Shown here: in pieces, positions 6,917 through 14,874 of the stretch
How the letters are laid out: every line of letters starts with the position of its first letter
Numbering within the stretch: the first letter of the stretch is position 1
Origin: an uncultured Oscillospiraceae bacterium
GTDB lineage: Bacteria > Bacillota > Clostridia > Oscillospirales > Acutalibacteraceae
Assembly (NCBI GenBank): GCA_900539845.1
Contig: UQDP01000023.1
Span: 1-28,594 of the forward strand
Length of the DNA stretch: 28,594 nt
Direction of reading: 5' to 3'
Translations under genes and position numbers: made by a program
Notes under the pieces: generated by a model
Databases searched by the model: none
Told to the model about the DNA's origin: nothing
The model's input: the letters and a program-made list of their open reading frames with translations, nothing else

Positions 6917-8032
6917 ATGAAAATGGAGAAAAAATACGATTACCTTATCGTGGGCAGCGGCCTTTTCGGCTGTGTGTTTGCGCACGAGGCAAAAAAGAGG
7001 GGCAAAAGCTGCCTCGTTATCGAACGCAGAAACCATATCGCCGGCAATATCTATTGTGAAAACGTGCATGGCATAAATGTGCACAAATACGGCGCGCACA
7101 TCTTTCACACCAGCAGCAGGGAGATATGGGATTATATAAATCAGTTTGCTGAATTCAACAACTATATCAACTCCCCGGTTGCAGTCTATAAAGACGAGCT
7201 TTATAATCTGCCGTTCAACATGAACACCTTCTCAAAAATGTGGGGCATTAAGACCCCTGCCGAGGCAAAGGCAATCATTGAGGAACAGAAAGCGCAGTAC
7301 CACATTGAAAACCCAAAGAATTTAGAGGAACAGGCTCTCTCCCTTGTGGGAAAGGACGTTTACGAAAAGCTTGTAAAGGGCTACACGGAAAAGCAGTGGG
7401 GCAGAAGCTGCACGGAGCTGCCGGCATTCATTATCAGGCGGCTTCCCGTGAGATACACTTATGATAACAACTATTTTAACGACAGATTTCAGGGCATACC
7501 GATAGGCGGTTACACAAAAATTGCCGAAAAACTGCTTGAGGGAACGGATGTGCTTCTGAACACATCCTTTAAAGACTATAAGGCAGAGCATGATATATCC
7601 GGCATGAAAGTAGTCTACACCGGCAACATAGACGAATATTTCAACTACTGCTACGGCGCTCTGCAATACAGAACCGTAAGATTTGAAACGGAATATCTGC
7701 CCGATGTGGACAATTATCAGGGCAACGCCGTTATCAATTACACCGAACGCGAGGTGCCGTACACAAGAATCATAGAGCACAAGCACTTTGAGTTCGGCAC
7801 CGGCAGCGGCACGGTGATATCCAAGGAATATTCATCAGAATGGAAAGTTGGCATTGAGCCGTATTATCCCATAAACAACGATGAGAACAATGCGCTGTAT
7901 CACAAGTATGAGGGGCTTGCCGAAAAAGAGGAAAACGTGATTTTCGGCGGACGGCTCGGAAAATACAAATACTATGATATGGATAAAGTTATTGCTGCGG
8001 CGCTTGCGGCTGTGAAAGAGGAGTTTGAATAA
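6917..8032 (+). CDS. glf: UDP-galactopyranose mutase
   Basis: A flavoenzyme that interconverts UDP-galactopyranose and UDP-galactofuranose, the donor for galactofuranose-containing surface glycans. The length (371 residues) is typical. The FAD-binding Rossmann motif GSGLFG is at 13-18, followed by RRNHIAGN (37-44) and KYGAHIFHT (57-65). Substrate-site residues include YTEKQWGR (156-163), the arginine pair 174-175 and the IGGYTKI segment (196-202). AGGAG lies 8 bp before the ATG. The stop overlaps the next glycosyltransferase start by one base (TAATG). It is the best marker of the chemistry of this cluster. Confidence 0.97.
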   Translation: MKMEKKYDYLIVGSGLFGCVFAHEAKKRGKSCLVIERRNHIAGNIYCENVHGINVHKYGAHIFHTSSREIWDYINQFAEFNNYINSPVAVYKDELYNLPFNMNTFSKMWGIKTPAEAKAIIEEQKAQYHIENPKNLEEQALSLVGKDVYEKLVKGYTEKQWGRSCTELPAFIIRRLPVRYTYDNNYFNDRFQGIPIGGYTKIAEKLLEGTDVLLNTSFKDYKAEHDISGMKVVYTGNIDEYFNYCYGALQYRTVRFETEYLPDVDNYQGNAVINYTEREVPYTRIIEHKHFEFGTGSGTVISKEYSSEWKVGIEPYYPINNDENNALYHKYEGLAEKEENVIFGGRLGKYKYYDMDKVIAAALAAVKEEFE

Positions 8033-9195
8033 TGCCAAAAGTATCAATTATCGTGCCGACCTACAATGTTGAGGCCTATCTGGTGGAGTGCATGGAGAGC
8101 ATCACCAACCAGACCCTTGAAGATATTGAAATCATATGTATAAATGACGGCTCGACCGACGGTTCGCTCGCCATACTCAAAAGCTATGCCGAAAAGGACA
8201 AGCGTATCGTGCTTGTGGACAAGGAGAACGGCGGCTACGGAATCGGCATGAATATAGGAATGAGCCTTGCCACGGGCGAATACATCGGAATCGTGGAGCC
8301 GGACGATTTTGTGCCCGTAAATATGTTCGGCGACCTTTATAAGATCGCGAAGGAAAACGACCTTGATTTTGTAAAGGCTGATTTTTACAGATTTGAGAGA
8401 GCCACAAACGGCGATATGTTTTTAACATATAATCATCTGGACAGAAAAAATCAGTATTACAATCAGGTCTTTGACCCGAGCCACACGCCGGAAGCGATAC
8501 GTTTTATCATGAACACCTGGAGCGGAATTTACAGAAAAGCGTTTCTGGACGAACACAATATCCGCCACAACGAAACACCCGGCGCGTCCTTTCAGGACAA
8601 CGGCTTCTGGTTTCAGACCTTTGCGTTTGCAAAGCGCGGCATGGTAATTGACAAACCGTATTATATGAACAGACGCGACAACCCCAACAGCTCGGTCAAG
8701 AATGTTCAGAAAATCTACTGCATCAATGCCGAATATGACCACATACGCGACATTCTGATAGAGTATCCCGAGACTTGGGAGAGATTTAAAACATATTATA
8801 CGCTTAAGCGTTTCCACAACAGCGTTGCAACGCTCAGGCGCATTTCCAACGAATTCAAACGCGATTATGTGGAGCGTTTCTCAAAAGAGATGAAACGCGC
8901 CCGCGATCTGGGCGAGATGGACGAGGAGCTTTTCACGGCGGCAGAGCGCGACAATCTGCACCTGCTCATGAACCAGCCGGCAGTCTATTACAAGCTCAAG
9001 GCGCTTCCGATGAACAACGGCCCCGCCGGTCTGAACAGCAACTTCAAACAGGTAAAGGCAGAGCTTGACAAGATCAAACGCTCCAAATCCTACCGTGTGG
9101 GCAGAGCGATTATGTATATTCCCGTAAGGCTCAAAAAGCTGGCGAAGAGGATATACAGAAAGATAAACAGAATGAGGAAAGGATACCAGAAATGA
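8032..9195 (+). CDS. GT2 family glycosyltransferase
   Basis: A GT-A glycosyltransferase of 387 residues. It opens with VSIIVPTYNVEAYL, has NDG (38-40) in the nucleotide-binding position and EPDD (89-92) as the metal-binding DXD variant. GGYGIGMNIG (67-76) replaces the GA.ARN.G loop of the other two transferases, so it belongs to a different subgroup. The C-terminus (about 340-387) is highly basic, with a KSKSYRVGR segment and an amphipathic R/K-rich tail that may rest on the membrane. It overlaps glf by one base and the next gene by 4 bp. Sugar specificity unknown. Confidence 0.92.
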   Translation: MPKVSIIVPTYNVEAYLVECMESITNQTLEDIEIICINDGSTDGSLAILKSYAEKDKRIVLVDKENGGYGIGMNIGMSLATGEYIGIVEPDDFVPVNMFGDLYKIAKENDLDFVKADFYRFERATNGDMFLTYNHLDRKNQYYNQVFDPSHTPEAIRFIMNTWSGIYRKAFLDEHNIRHNETPGASFQDNGFWFQTFAFAKRGMVIDKPYYMNRRDNPNSSVKNVQKIYCINAEYDHIRDILIEYPETWERFKTYYTLKRFHNSVATLRRISNEFKRDYVERFSKEMKRARDLGEMDEELFTAAERDNLHLLMNQPAVYYKLKALPMNNGPAGLNSNFKQVKAELDKIKRSKSYRVGRAIMYIPVRLKKLAKRIYRKINRMRKGYQK

Positions 9196-10151
9196 CAGAA
9201 AACGATATCAAAGTATCCGTCATAATACCCGTCTACAACGTGGAAAACTATCTGCGGCAGAACCTGCAGAGCGTTGCGGACCAGACGCTTAGGGATATAG
9301 AAATCATCTGCGTTGACGACGGCTCGACCGACTCTTCTTACAGCATTATTGAAGAGTTTGCGGAAAAAGACAGCCGTTTTATTCCCGTAAAACAGGAAAA
9401 CGGCGGAGCCGGAGCCGCGCGAAACAACGGCTTAAGACGGGCAAGGGGCAAATACCTGTCCTTCCTTGATTCAGACGATTTTTTTGATCCCGCAATGCTT
9501 GAAGAAGCATATAACAAGGCGGAGGAAACAAAGGCCGATTTTGTTGTTTTCGGGTCCGATCAATATTATGAGGACACAAATGAATTCAAATCTGTTTCCT
9601 GGGTGGTAAGATACCCGGAGCTTCCGCCCTATCAGCCATTTGGAAGACGCGCGATGACGGACAATATTTTCAAGGTATTCGTCGGCTGGGCTTGGGACAA
9701 GCTGTACAACCGCGAATGGGTGCTTCAGAACAATCTGTGGTTTCAGGAGCAGCGCACAAGCAACGATATGCTGTTTGTGTTCTCCGCAGTCGCGATCGCG
9801 AAAAGGATTGCCTATGTTGAAAAGGGCAAGGTGCTTGCGCACCAGCGCAGAAACAACAAATCCTCACTTTCAAACACTCGCGAAAAATCGTGGGACTGTT
9901 TTTACAAGGCGCTTGCGGCGCTGCGTGAAAGGCTGCAAAAGGAAGGTATATACAAAGAAGTTGAAAGAGATTATATCAACTACGCGCTGCATTTCAGCCT
10001 CTGGAATTTAAACACACTCGCCGAACCAACCCATCAAAAGCTTTACGATAAGCTCAAAAATGAATGGTGGCAGGATCTGGGTGTTGCGGGAAAAGACCGT
10101 GAATACTTTTACAATAAAAAGGAATTCGATGAATACAAAAAGCTGTTTTGA
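9192..10151 (+). CDS. GT2 family glycosyltransferase
   Basis: A 319-residue GT-A glycosyltransferase. It has VKVSVIIPVYNVENYL near the start, DDG in IICVDDGSTDSS, the GGAGAARNNGL loop and the metal-binding DSDD in SFLDSDDFF. It is close in sequence to the 5774-6904 product over the first 100 residues, which suggests duplication and divergence within the cluster. The start ATG overlaps the preceding stop (ATGA at 9192-9195). It is the last gene of the tightly packed part; a 114-bp gap follows. Confidence 0.92.
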   Translation: MTENDIKVSVIIPVYNVENYLRQNLQSVADQTLRDIEIICVDDGSTDSSYSIIEEFAEKDSRFIPVKQENGGAGAARNNGLRRARGKYLSFLDSDDFFDPAMLEEAYNKAEETKADFVVFGSDQYYEDTNEFKSVSWVVRYPELPPYQPFGRRAMTDNIFKVFVGWAWDKLYNREWVLQNNLWFQEQRTSNDMLFVFSAVAIAKRIAYVEKGKVLAHQRRNNKSSLSNTREKSWDCFYKALAALRERLQKEGIYKEVERDYINYALHFSLWNLNTLAEPTHQKLYDKLKNEWWQDLGVAGKDREYFYNKKEFDEYKKLF

Positions 10152-10265
10152 CGGATTTTCCGATGTGTTTTTTATCGCTCTTATTACAGTTGAAAAGGCT
10201 GTGATGAGCTTGGCACGTAAATCCATATTACCGGCATAAAAACCGGCAGAAAGTTAAGGTAAATT

Positions 10266-11222
10266 ATGAAAATCAAAAAGACGTTACGCCGTATTCTGCG
10301 CATGATCAAGCGCTTGCCGCGCAAAATACGGATTGCTTTGCGATATTTAAAAAACAACGGGATAGCCTGCACGGTAGATCAAATATATCTGAATCTGTTT
10401 GACAAAAGCTCCCCTGCAAAAGGTCTGAAATACGGGGTAACACGAAAAAAGGAACGCCGTCAGCCACAGCTCATCGTTTCTTTAACATCGTTCCCCGGCA
10501 GAATAAATGTTGTGGATCAAGGTATTGTCTCGCTATTGTCGCAGACCTTGAAGCCGGATATGCTGATACTGTGGCTGGCTGAATCACAGTTTCCGAACAG
10601 AGATAATGATCTGCCGAAAGCTTTACTCCGACTGAAAAAGTACGGGCTTCAGATACGTTACTGCGAGGATATCAGATCCTATAAAAAACTTATCCCTGCA
10701 TTAAGGCTGTATCCGAACGATATCATAGCCACTGCCGATGATGACAATATCTACGACAAAAAATGGCTGGAATTACTATACAAATCCTACCTGAACCAGC
10801 CCCAAAACGTGCAATGCCACAGAGTTACAAAATTTATTTACGATAAAAACACCGATTCTTTCAGCATCGTAAAAGGCGGTCTGGATTTTTATAAAGAAGC
10901 AAGCTTTCTGAACAAGCTTGTTGGCTTGGGAGGAGTCCTGTACCCGCCCGGAATCTTCTATAAGGATATTTTGGATTCCGAGCTGTTTATGAAGCTCGCG
11001 CCGACCAATGATGATATTTGGTTCTGGTTTATGGCAGCGCTCAACAACGCAAAGGTTAATGTAGTTCCCTCGAACATCTCACGAGCCAACTACATAAAGG
11101 GAACGCAGGAAGGGCCATGCCTGACGAAGATCAATGACGCGGGTGAAAATCTGTTCTGGGAACAGTTCAACAATCTTCTCAGCTATTATCCGCAGCTGAA
11201 AGCCCGTCTGACAGAAGATTAA
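10266..11222 (+). CDS. glycosyltransferase-like protein with ADDD motif
   Basis: A 318-residue protein that begins with a strongly basic segment (1-30). A GT-A-like core starts at LIVSLTSFPGRI (69-80), reaches ATADDDNIYD (155-164; ADDD is the likely metal/nucleotide site) and continues with GGVLYPPG (222-229) and APTNDDIWFWFMA (245-257). I place it in a poorly characterised glycosyltransferase-like family common in capsule and wall-polysaccharide clusters. It is not a standard GT2. The Shine-Dalgarno AAGG is about 8 bp upstream. The 114-bp gap before it contains no clear promoter or terminator, so it is probably still cotranscribed. Donor and acceptor unknown. Confidence 0.8.
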   Translation: MKIKKTLRRILRMIKRLPRKIRIALRYLKNNGIACTVDQIYLNLFDKSSPAKGLKYGVTRKKERRQPQLIVSLTSFPGRINVVDQGIVSLLSQTLKPDMLILWLAESQFPNRDNDLPKALLRLKKYGLQIRYCEDIRSYKKLIPALRLYPNDIIATADDDNIYDKKWLELLYKSYLNQPQNVQCHRVTKFIYDKNTDSFSIVKGGLDFYKEASFLNKLVGLGGVLYPPGIFYKDILDSELFMKLAPTNDDIWFWFMAALNNAKVNVVPSNISRANYIKGTQEGPCLTKINDAGENLFWEQFNNLLSYYPQLKARLTED

Positions 11223-11331
11223 ACATTCGTTTTTTATTTATGTATATAAATGAAGCAAAGCTTCGGTTTTCCGAATCAAATGATGCGGCAATCCTTTGCC
11301 GGCAATCGTATCTTTTTAGGTGATGATGTGT

Positions 11332-12465
11332 ATGACTTTTAAACAATTTTTAAAACATTTTATTCCCGTAAGCTATCATAAATTAGACAAACAGCGAAAG
11401 CTGATCAAGGAACAGAAAAAGAGCATAAAATCTCTTGAAAAAGAGCAGAAAAAACTGCTTGCGCGCATAGAAAAGCTTGAAAAAGAGCAAAAAAGCATGA
11501 GCAGTACCGTTGCCGCGAACGACAAACGCAGCAGAGACGCGTTTTCAAGAGCCAAATACGCAAAGCTTTGGGTAGACGACAAAAAGCGTATGGAGGATCA
11601 TGACTATTTTTCGGAAGTGCCGGAAAATCTGTATGCGCAGGAGCTTGCCGACTGGTATTATAAGGTTAAGGGTGTAAGACTGGACTACGAAAATCCACAG
11701 ACCTATAATGAGAAGATACAGTGGCTCAAGGTTTATGACAACACACCGATAAAAACAACGCTTACGGACAAGTATCTGGTGCGTGACTGGGTAAAAGAAA
11801 GGATCGGCGAAAAATACCTTACCAAGCTGCTTGGAGTCTGGGATGATTTTGACGATATTGATTTTGACACGCTGCCCGATCAGTTTGTGCTGAAAACGAA
11901 CCACGGCTGCAAGATGAACTATATCGTTACAGATAAATCCACTTTAAACATAAGCGACGCAAGGCGCAAATTCAAAAAATGGCTGAACATAAACTATGCT
12001 TACTGGTGGGGCATCGAGCCGCAGTATAAAAATATCAAGCCGCGTATCATCGCAGAAGAATATCTTAAAAATGACGATGAGGATCTTTACGATTACAAGA
12101 TCTGGTGCTTTGACGGCAAGCCGAAATATATAGCCTTTATTGCCGAGCGCTATACAAAAGGCACAAGGATCGCGATATACGACACCGAATGGAAGCGGCA
12201 GGATTTCGTTTACGAATTTGAACGGCTGGAATATGACCCGGAAAAGCCCGATAATCTGGATGAGATGCTTGAGATTGCTGAAAAGCTTTGCAAAGATTTC
12301 TGCCATGTAAGAGTGGATCTTTACCGGCTCAACAACGGTGACATCAAATTCGGCGAGATGACCTTTTCAACCAGCAGCGGCGTCTCAAAATGGGATCCGC
12401 CGGAATATGATAAGATTCTCGGAGACATGATGACCCTTCCCGAAAAGTCCGAAATGTCCTTTTGA
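11332..12465 (+). CDS. TupA-like ATP-grasp protein
   Basis: The start is placed at the ATG at 11332 because AGGTGAT (11318-11324), a near-perfect Shine-Dalgarno, lies 7 bp upstream; in-frame GTG/ATG codons at 11320-11328 sit inside that site. The protein has 377 residues. An N-terminal coiled coil (about 20-58, rich in K/E/Q) precedes an ATP-grasp core with TYNEKIQWLK (124-133), VLKTNHG (186-192), AEEYL (241-245), RVDLY (327-331) and the metal-binding GEMTF (341-345). The family is named after TupA of teichuronopeptide synthesis. It is presumed to form an amide or similar bond on a surface polymer. It is the last gene of the cluster; the substrate is unknown. Confidence 0.85.
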   Translation: MTFKQFLKHFIPVSYHKLDKQRKLIKEQKKSIKSLEKEQKKLLARIEKLEKEQKSMSSTVAANDKRSRDAFSRAKYAKLWVDDKKRMEDHDYFSEVPENLYAQELADWYYKVKGVRLDYENPQTYNEKIQWLKVYDNTPIKTTLTDKYLVRDWVKERIGEKYLTKLLGVWDDFDDIDFDTLPDQFVLKTNHGCKMNYIVTDKSTLNISDARRKFKKWLNINYAYWWGIEPQYKNIKPRIIAEEYLKNDDEDLYDYKIWCFDGKPKYIAFIAERYTKGTRIAIYDTEWKRQDFVYEFERLEYDPEKPDNLDEMLEIAEKLCKDFCHVRVDLYRLNNGDIKFGEMTFSTSSGVSKWDPPEYDKILGDMMTLPEKSEMSF

Positions 12466-12480
12466 CACTGTAAATAAATC

Positions 12481-12514
12481 AGAGCCCCGCACCGGGAAGT
12501 GCGGGGCTCTTACT
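12481..12514 (+). terminator. terminator of the glycan cluster
   Basis: A 12-bp perfect GC-rich stem (12481-12492 with 12499-12510) has a 6-nt loop. The T run after it is short and interrupted (TACTTT), but stem strength and position 15 bp after the last stop support termination. Confidence 0.75.
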
Positions 12515-12612
12515 TTAGGCTTAAAGGAAGGTTCTGTTTTTGAATTTAATGCCTTTGTTTCGACTGGTTATATTTACTTTGTCAAAAATAAGAAAAATAT
12601 TAAAAAAAGGTA

Positions 12613-12641
12613 TTGACAAATCATCACATTCGCGTTATAAC
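12613..12641 (+). promoter_or_regulatory. sigma-A promoter of the potassium-uptake operon
   Basis: TTGACA (12613-12618), a 17-bp spacer and TATAAC (12636-12641). The leader is about 90 nt and AT-rich. I see no c-di-AMP riboswitch in it. A tandem 9-bp repeat (TTTATGAGG twice, 12710-12727) duplicates the GAGG of the ribosome binding site. Confidence 0.7.
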
Positions 12642-12735
12642 TGCATTAAAATGCTATGGGAACAGTTTACGTTTCACAGTGTTTGTTATATAAAATTTTT
12701 AAATATTCCTTTATGAGGTTTATGAGGTCTGTTAT

Positions 12736-14100
12736 ATGAGCGGTGACATTCCAAAGCAGAGAAAATTTCATTTAACAACATTTCAGATCATAATACTGGG
12801 CTTCGCGGGCGTTATTCTGCTGGGAAGCCTTTTGCTTTGCCTGCCGATATCCACACGCAGCGGCGAATGGGCGTCCTATCTTGACGCTCTGTTTACGGCA
12901 ACCACCTCCGTATGCGTTACCGGGCTGGTTACGCAGGATACGGGAACGTACTGGTCGCTTTTCGGTCAGATCGTAATCCTTATTTTGATACAGATCGGCG
13001 GAATGGGCGTTATGACGGTTGCCATCATGCTCGGTCTCATATTCCGACGCAGGCGTTTCAGCTTAAAGCAGAGAACCACCTTGCAGGAGGCGATCGCCGC
13101 TACGAGCCTTGGAAATATCATTAAGCTTACAAAATTTATCATCTCTGTTACAGCGGCTACCGAAATCGCCGGAGCTGTCTGTATGTTCCCCGTATTCAAC
13201 CGGGAATTCGGCGTGCTGAAAAGCATATGGTATTCGGTTTTCCATTCCGTTTCAGCGTTCTGTAACGCAGGAATAGACCTGATGGGTTCAAAGGAGCAGT
13301 TTTCTTCGCTGACCTCCTACTATGGCAATCCCGTTATAAATCTTGTTATCTCCTTTCTGATCGTGTTCGGCGGTATCGGCTTCCTCACATGGGATGATAT
13401 GCATAAATGCGGACTGAAGTTTAAAAAATACCGTCTGCAAAGCAAGATCGCGCTTGCCACAACAGCCGTGCTCATCATTGTGCCGGCATTGTATTTTTAC
13501 TGTTTTGAATTCTCAAGACCAATATGGGATGAATTCTCCGCCTCGGATAAGGTGCTTGCCTCCATATTCCAGTCCGTAACGCCCAGAACCGCGGGCTTCA
13601 ACACCGTTAATCTGGACGCGATGAGCGAAATCAGTCAGTCTATTATGATTATGCTTATGCTTATAGGCGGCTCGCCGGCATCCACTGCGGGCGGTATGAA
13701 AACAACAACCGCGGCAGTGATCATCGCATCCATGTTTTCCGTGTTCAGGCGGCGCAATCACGCGGAAGCCTTTCGCAGAAGAATTAATCCCGAAAGCGTG
13801 CGCAGCGCGGCAGCGGTAATGTCCATGTATGTAGTTCTTTTCCTGCTGGGCGGGCTTACGATCGCGCAGATAGAAAATCTGCCGGTGCTGGATTGCTTTT
13901 ACGAGACCGCGTCTGCTATCGGAACAGTCGGACTCACGCTGGGCATCACGCCGACACTGCACGCTTCATCCAAGATCATACTTATCCTGCTAATGTACTT
14001 CGGCCGTGTAGGCGGTCTCACGCTGATCTTTGCAGCGGTTTCAAACAGCGCTAAAAACAAACTTGTTAAATACCCGCAGGAAAATGTGAATGTGGGTTGA
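12736..14100 (+). CDS. Trk/Ktr-type potassium channel subunit (KtrB-like)
   Basis: The membrane pore subunit of a potassium uptake system, 454 residues, the length of KtrB-type proteins. Four filter loops are visible: TSVCVTGL (57-64), HSVSAFCNAGI (170-180), QSVTPRTAGFN (279-289) and ETASAIGTVGL (390-400), each with the conserved filter glycine. The flexible intramembrane gate GGSPASTAGGMKTTT is at 311-325. The length lacks the two extra N-terminal helices of E. coli TrkH. GAGG lies 8 bp before the ATG and is duplicated 9 bp further up. It is followed after 46 bp by the gene for the cytosolic gating subunit. Confidence 0.95.
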   Translation: MSGDIPKQRKFHLTTFQIIILGFAGVILLGSLLLCLPISTRSGEWASYLDALFTATTSVCVTGLVTQDTGTYWSLFGQIVILILIQIGGMGVMTVAIMLGLIFRRRRFSLKQRTTLQEAIAATSLGNIIKLTKFIISVTAATEIAGAVCMFPVFNREFGVLKSIWYSVFHSVSAFCNAGIDLMGSKEQFSSLTSYYGNPVINLVISFLIVFGGIGFLTWDDMHKCGLKFKKYRLQSKIALATTAVLIIVPALYFYCFEFSRPIWDEFSASDKVLASIFQSVTPRTAGFNTVNLDAMSEISQSIMIMLMLIGGSPASTAGGMKTTTAAVIIASMFSVFRRRNHAEAFRRRINPESVRSAAAVMSMYVVLFLLGGLTIAQIENLPVLDCFYETASAIGTVGLTLGITPTLHASSKIILILLMYFGRVGGLTLIFAAVSNSAKNKLVKYPQENVNVG

Positions 14101-14146
14101 TTTGGCTCTTAACCGCCAAAATATAATTTGAAGAGGAAATCATGTT

Positions 14147-14794
14147 ATGAAATCTATTTTACTTATCGGAGCGGGTCAGTTTGGTGTTCATCTTGCTAAA
14201 AAGCTCAGCGATCTCGGGCACGAGATTATGGCTGTTGACTCCTGTGAAGACAGGGTTGACAGAATTCTTCCTTACGCAACCAGCGCGCAGATAGGCGACG
14301 CCTCCTCGGAGGAATTCCTTGAAACGCTGGGTATTGAGGATTATGATGTTTGTTTCGTTACGATCGGCGACAATTTTCAGGATTCGCTGGAAACGACTTC
14401 TCTCATCAAGGAGCTCGGCGGAAAGATCGTTGTTGCAAGAGCGTCAAACGATGTTCACGCGAAATTTCTGCTCAGAAACGGAGCGGATCAGATCGTTTAT
14501 CCCGAAAAGCAGGTTGCTGACTGGGCGGCAATCAAGTGCAGCTCTGAGCATATTCTTGATTTTATGGAGTTGGACGGCAATTTCTCATTATTTGAAGTGG
14601 ATGTTCCCGACCAGTGGATCGGCAGATCCATCGGCGAGCTTGACGTACGCCGCCGCCACAACATCAACATAATCGGTAAAAAAGATCACGGCAGACTGGA
14701 TATCACACTTTCTGCCGACACCGTATTCAATCCCGGTGAAACGATTCTTGTGCTTGGCACTAAAAAAGATTTTTACAAGACCTTCAGAGTATAA
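14147..14794 (+). CDS. Trk/Ktr-type regulatory RCK protein (KtrA-like)
   Basis: The cytosolic gating subunit that forms a ring under the KtrB-like pore and binds adenine nucleotides. At 215 residues it has one RCK unit, as in KtrA, not the double unit of E. coli TrkA. The Rossmann motif GAGQFG is at 8-13 and the acidic end of the second strand at VD (30-31). The RCK_C domain occupies about 140-215; in related Firmicutes proteins this domain can bind c-di-AMP (family knowledge). GAGGAA precedes the ATG; an ATG 6 bp earlier is out of frame and meets a stop at once. Confidence 0.95.
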   Translation: MKSILLIGAGQFGVHLAKKLSDLGHEIMAVDSCEDRVDRILPYATSAQIGDASSEEFLETLGIEDYDVCFVTIGDNFQDSLETTSLIKELGGKIVVARASNDVHAKFLLRNGADQIVYPEKQVADWAAIKCSSEHILDFMELDGNFSLFEVDVPDQWIGRSIGELDVRRRHNINIIGKKDHGRLDITLSADTVFNPGETILVLGTKKDFYKTFRV

Positions 14795-14801
14795 ACAAAT
14801 G

Positions 14802-14840
14802 AAAAAGGCTCCGTTCCTTATTGGATCGGGGCCTTTTTGT
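14802..14840. terminator. bidirectional terminator between ktrA-like gene and serS
   Basis: The stem 14802-14813 with 14827-14838 (12 bp with one G-U pair) is flanked by A5 on one side and T5 on the other, so it has a T run in both directions. It lies just after the + strand ktrA-like stop and 37 bp beyond the minus-strand serS stop. Confidence 0.85.
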
Positions 14841-14874
14841 TTGCCGTGAATCTTTTTCCGGCGTTTACCATGTT

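Noticed and set aside
12642..12735. c-di-AMP (ydaO) riboswitch in the leader of the potassium operon
   Set aside because: The leader is too short and AT-rich, and I see none of the conserved ydaO core.
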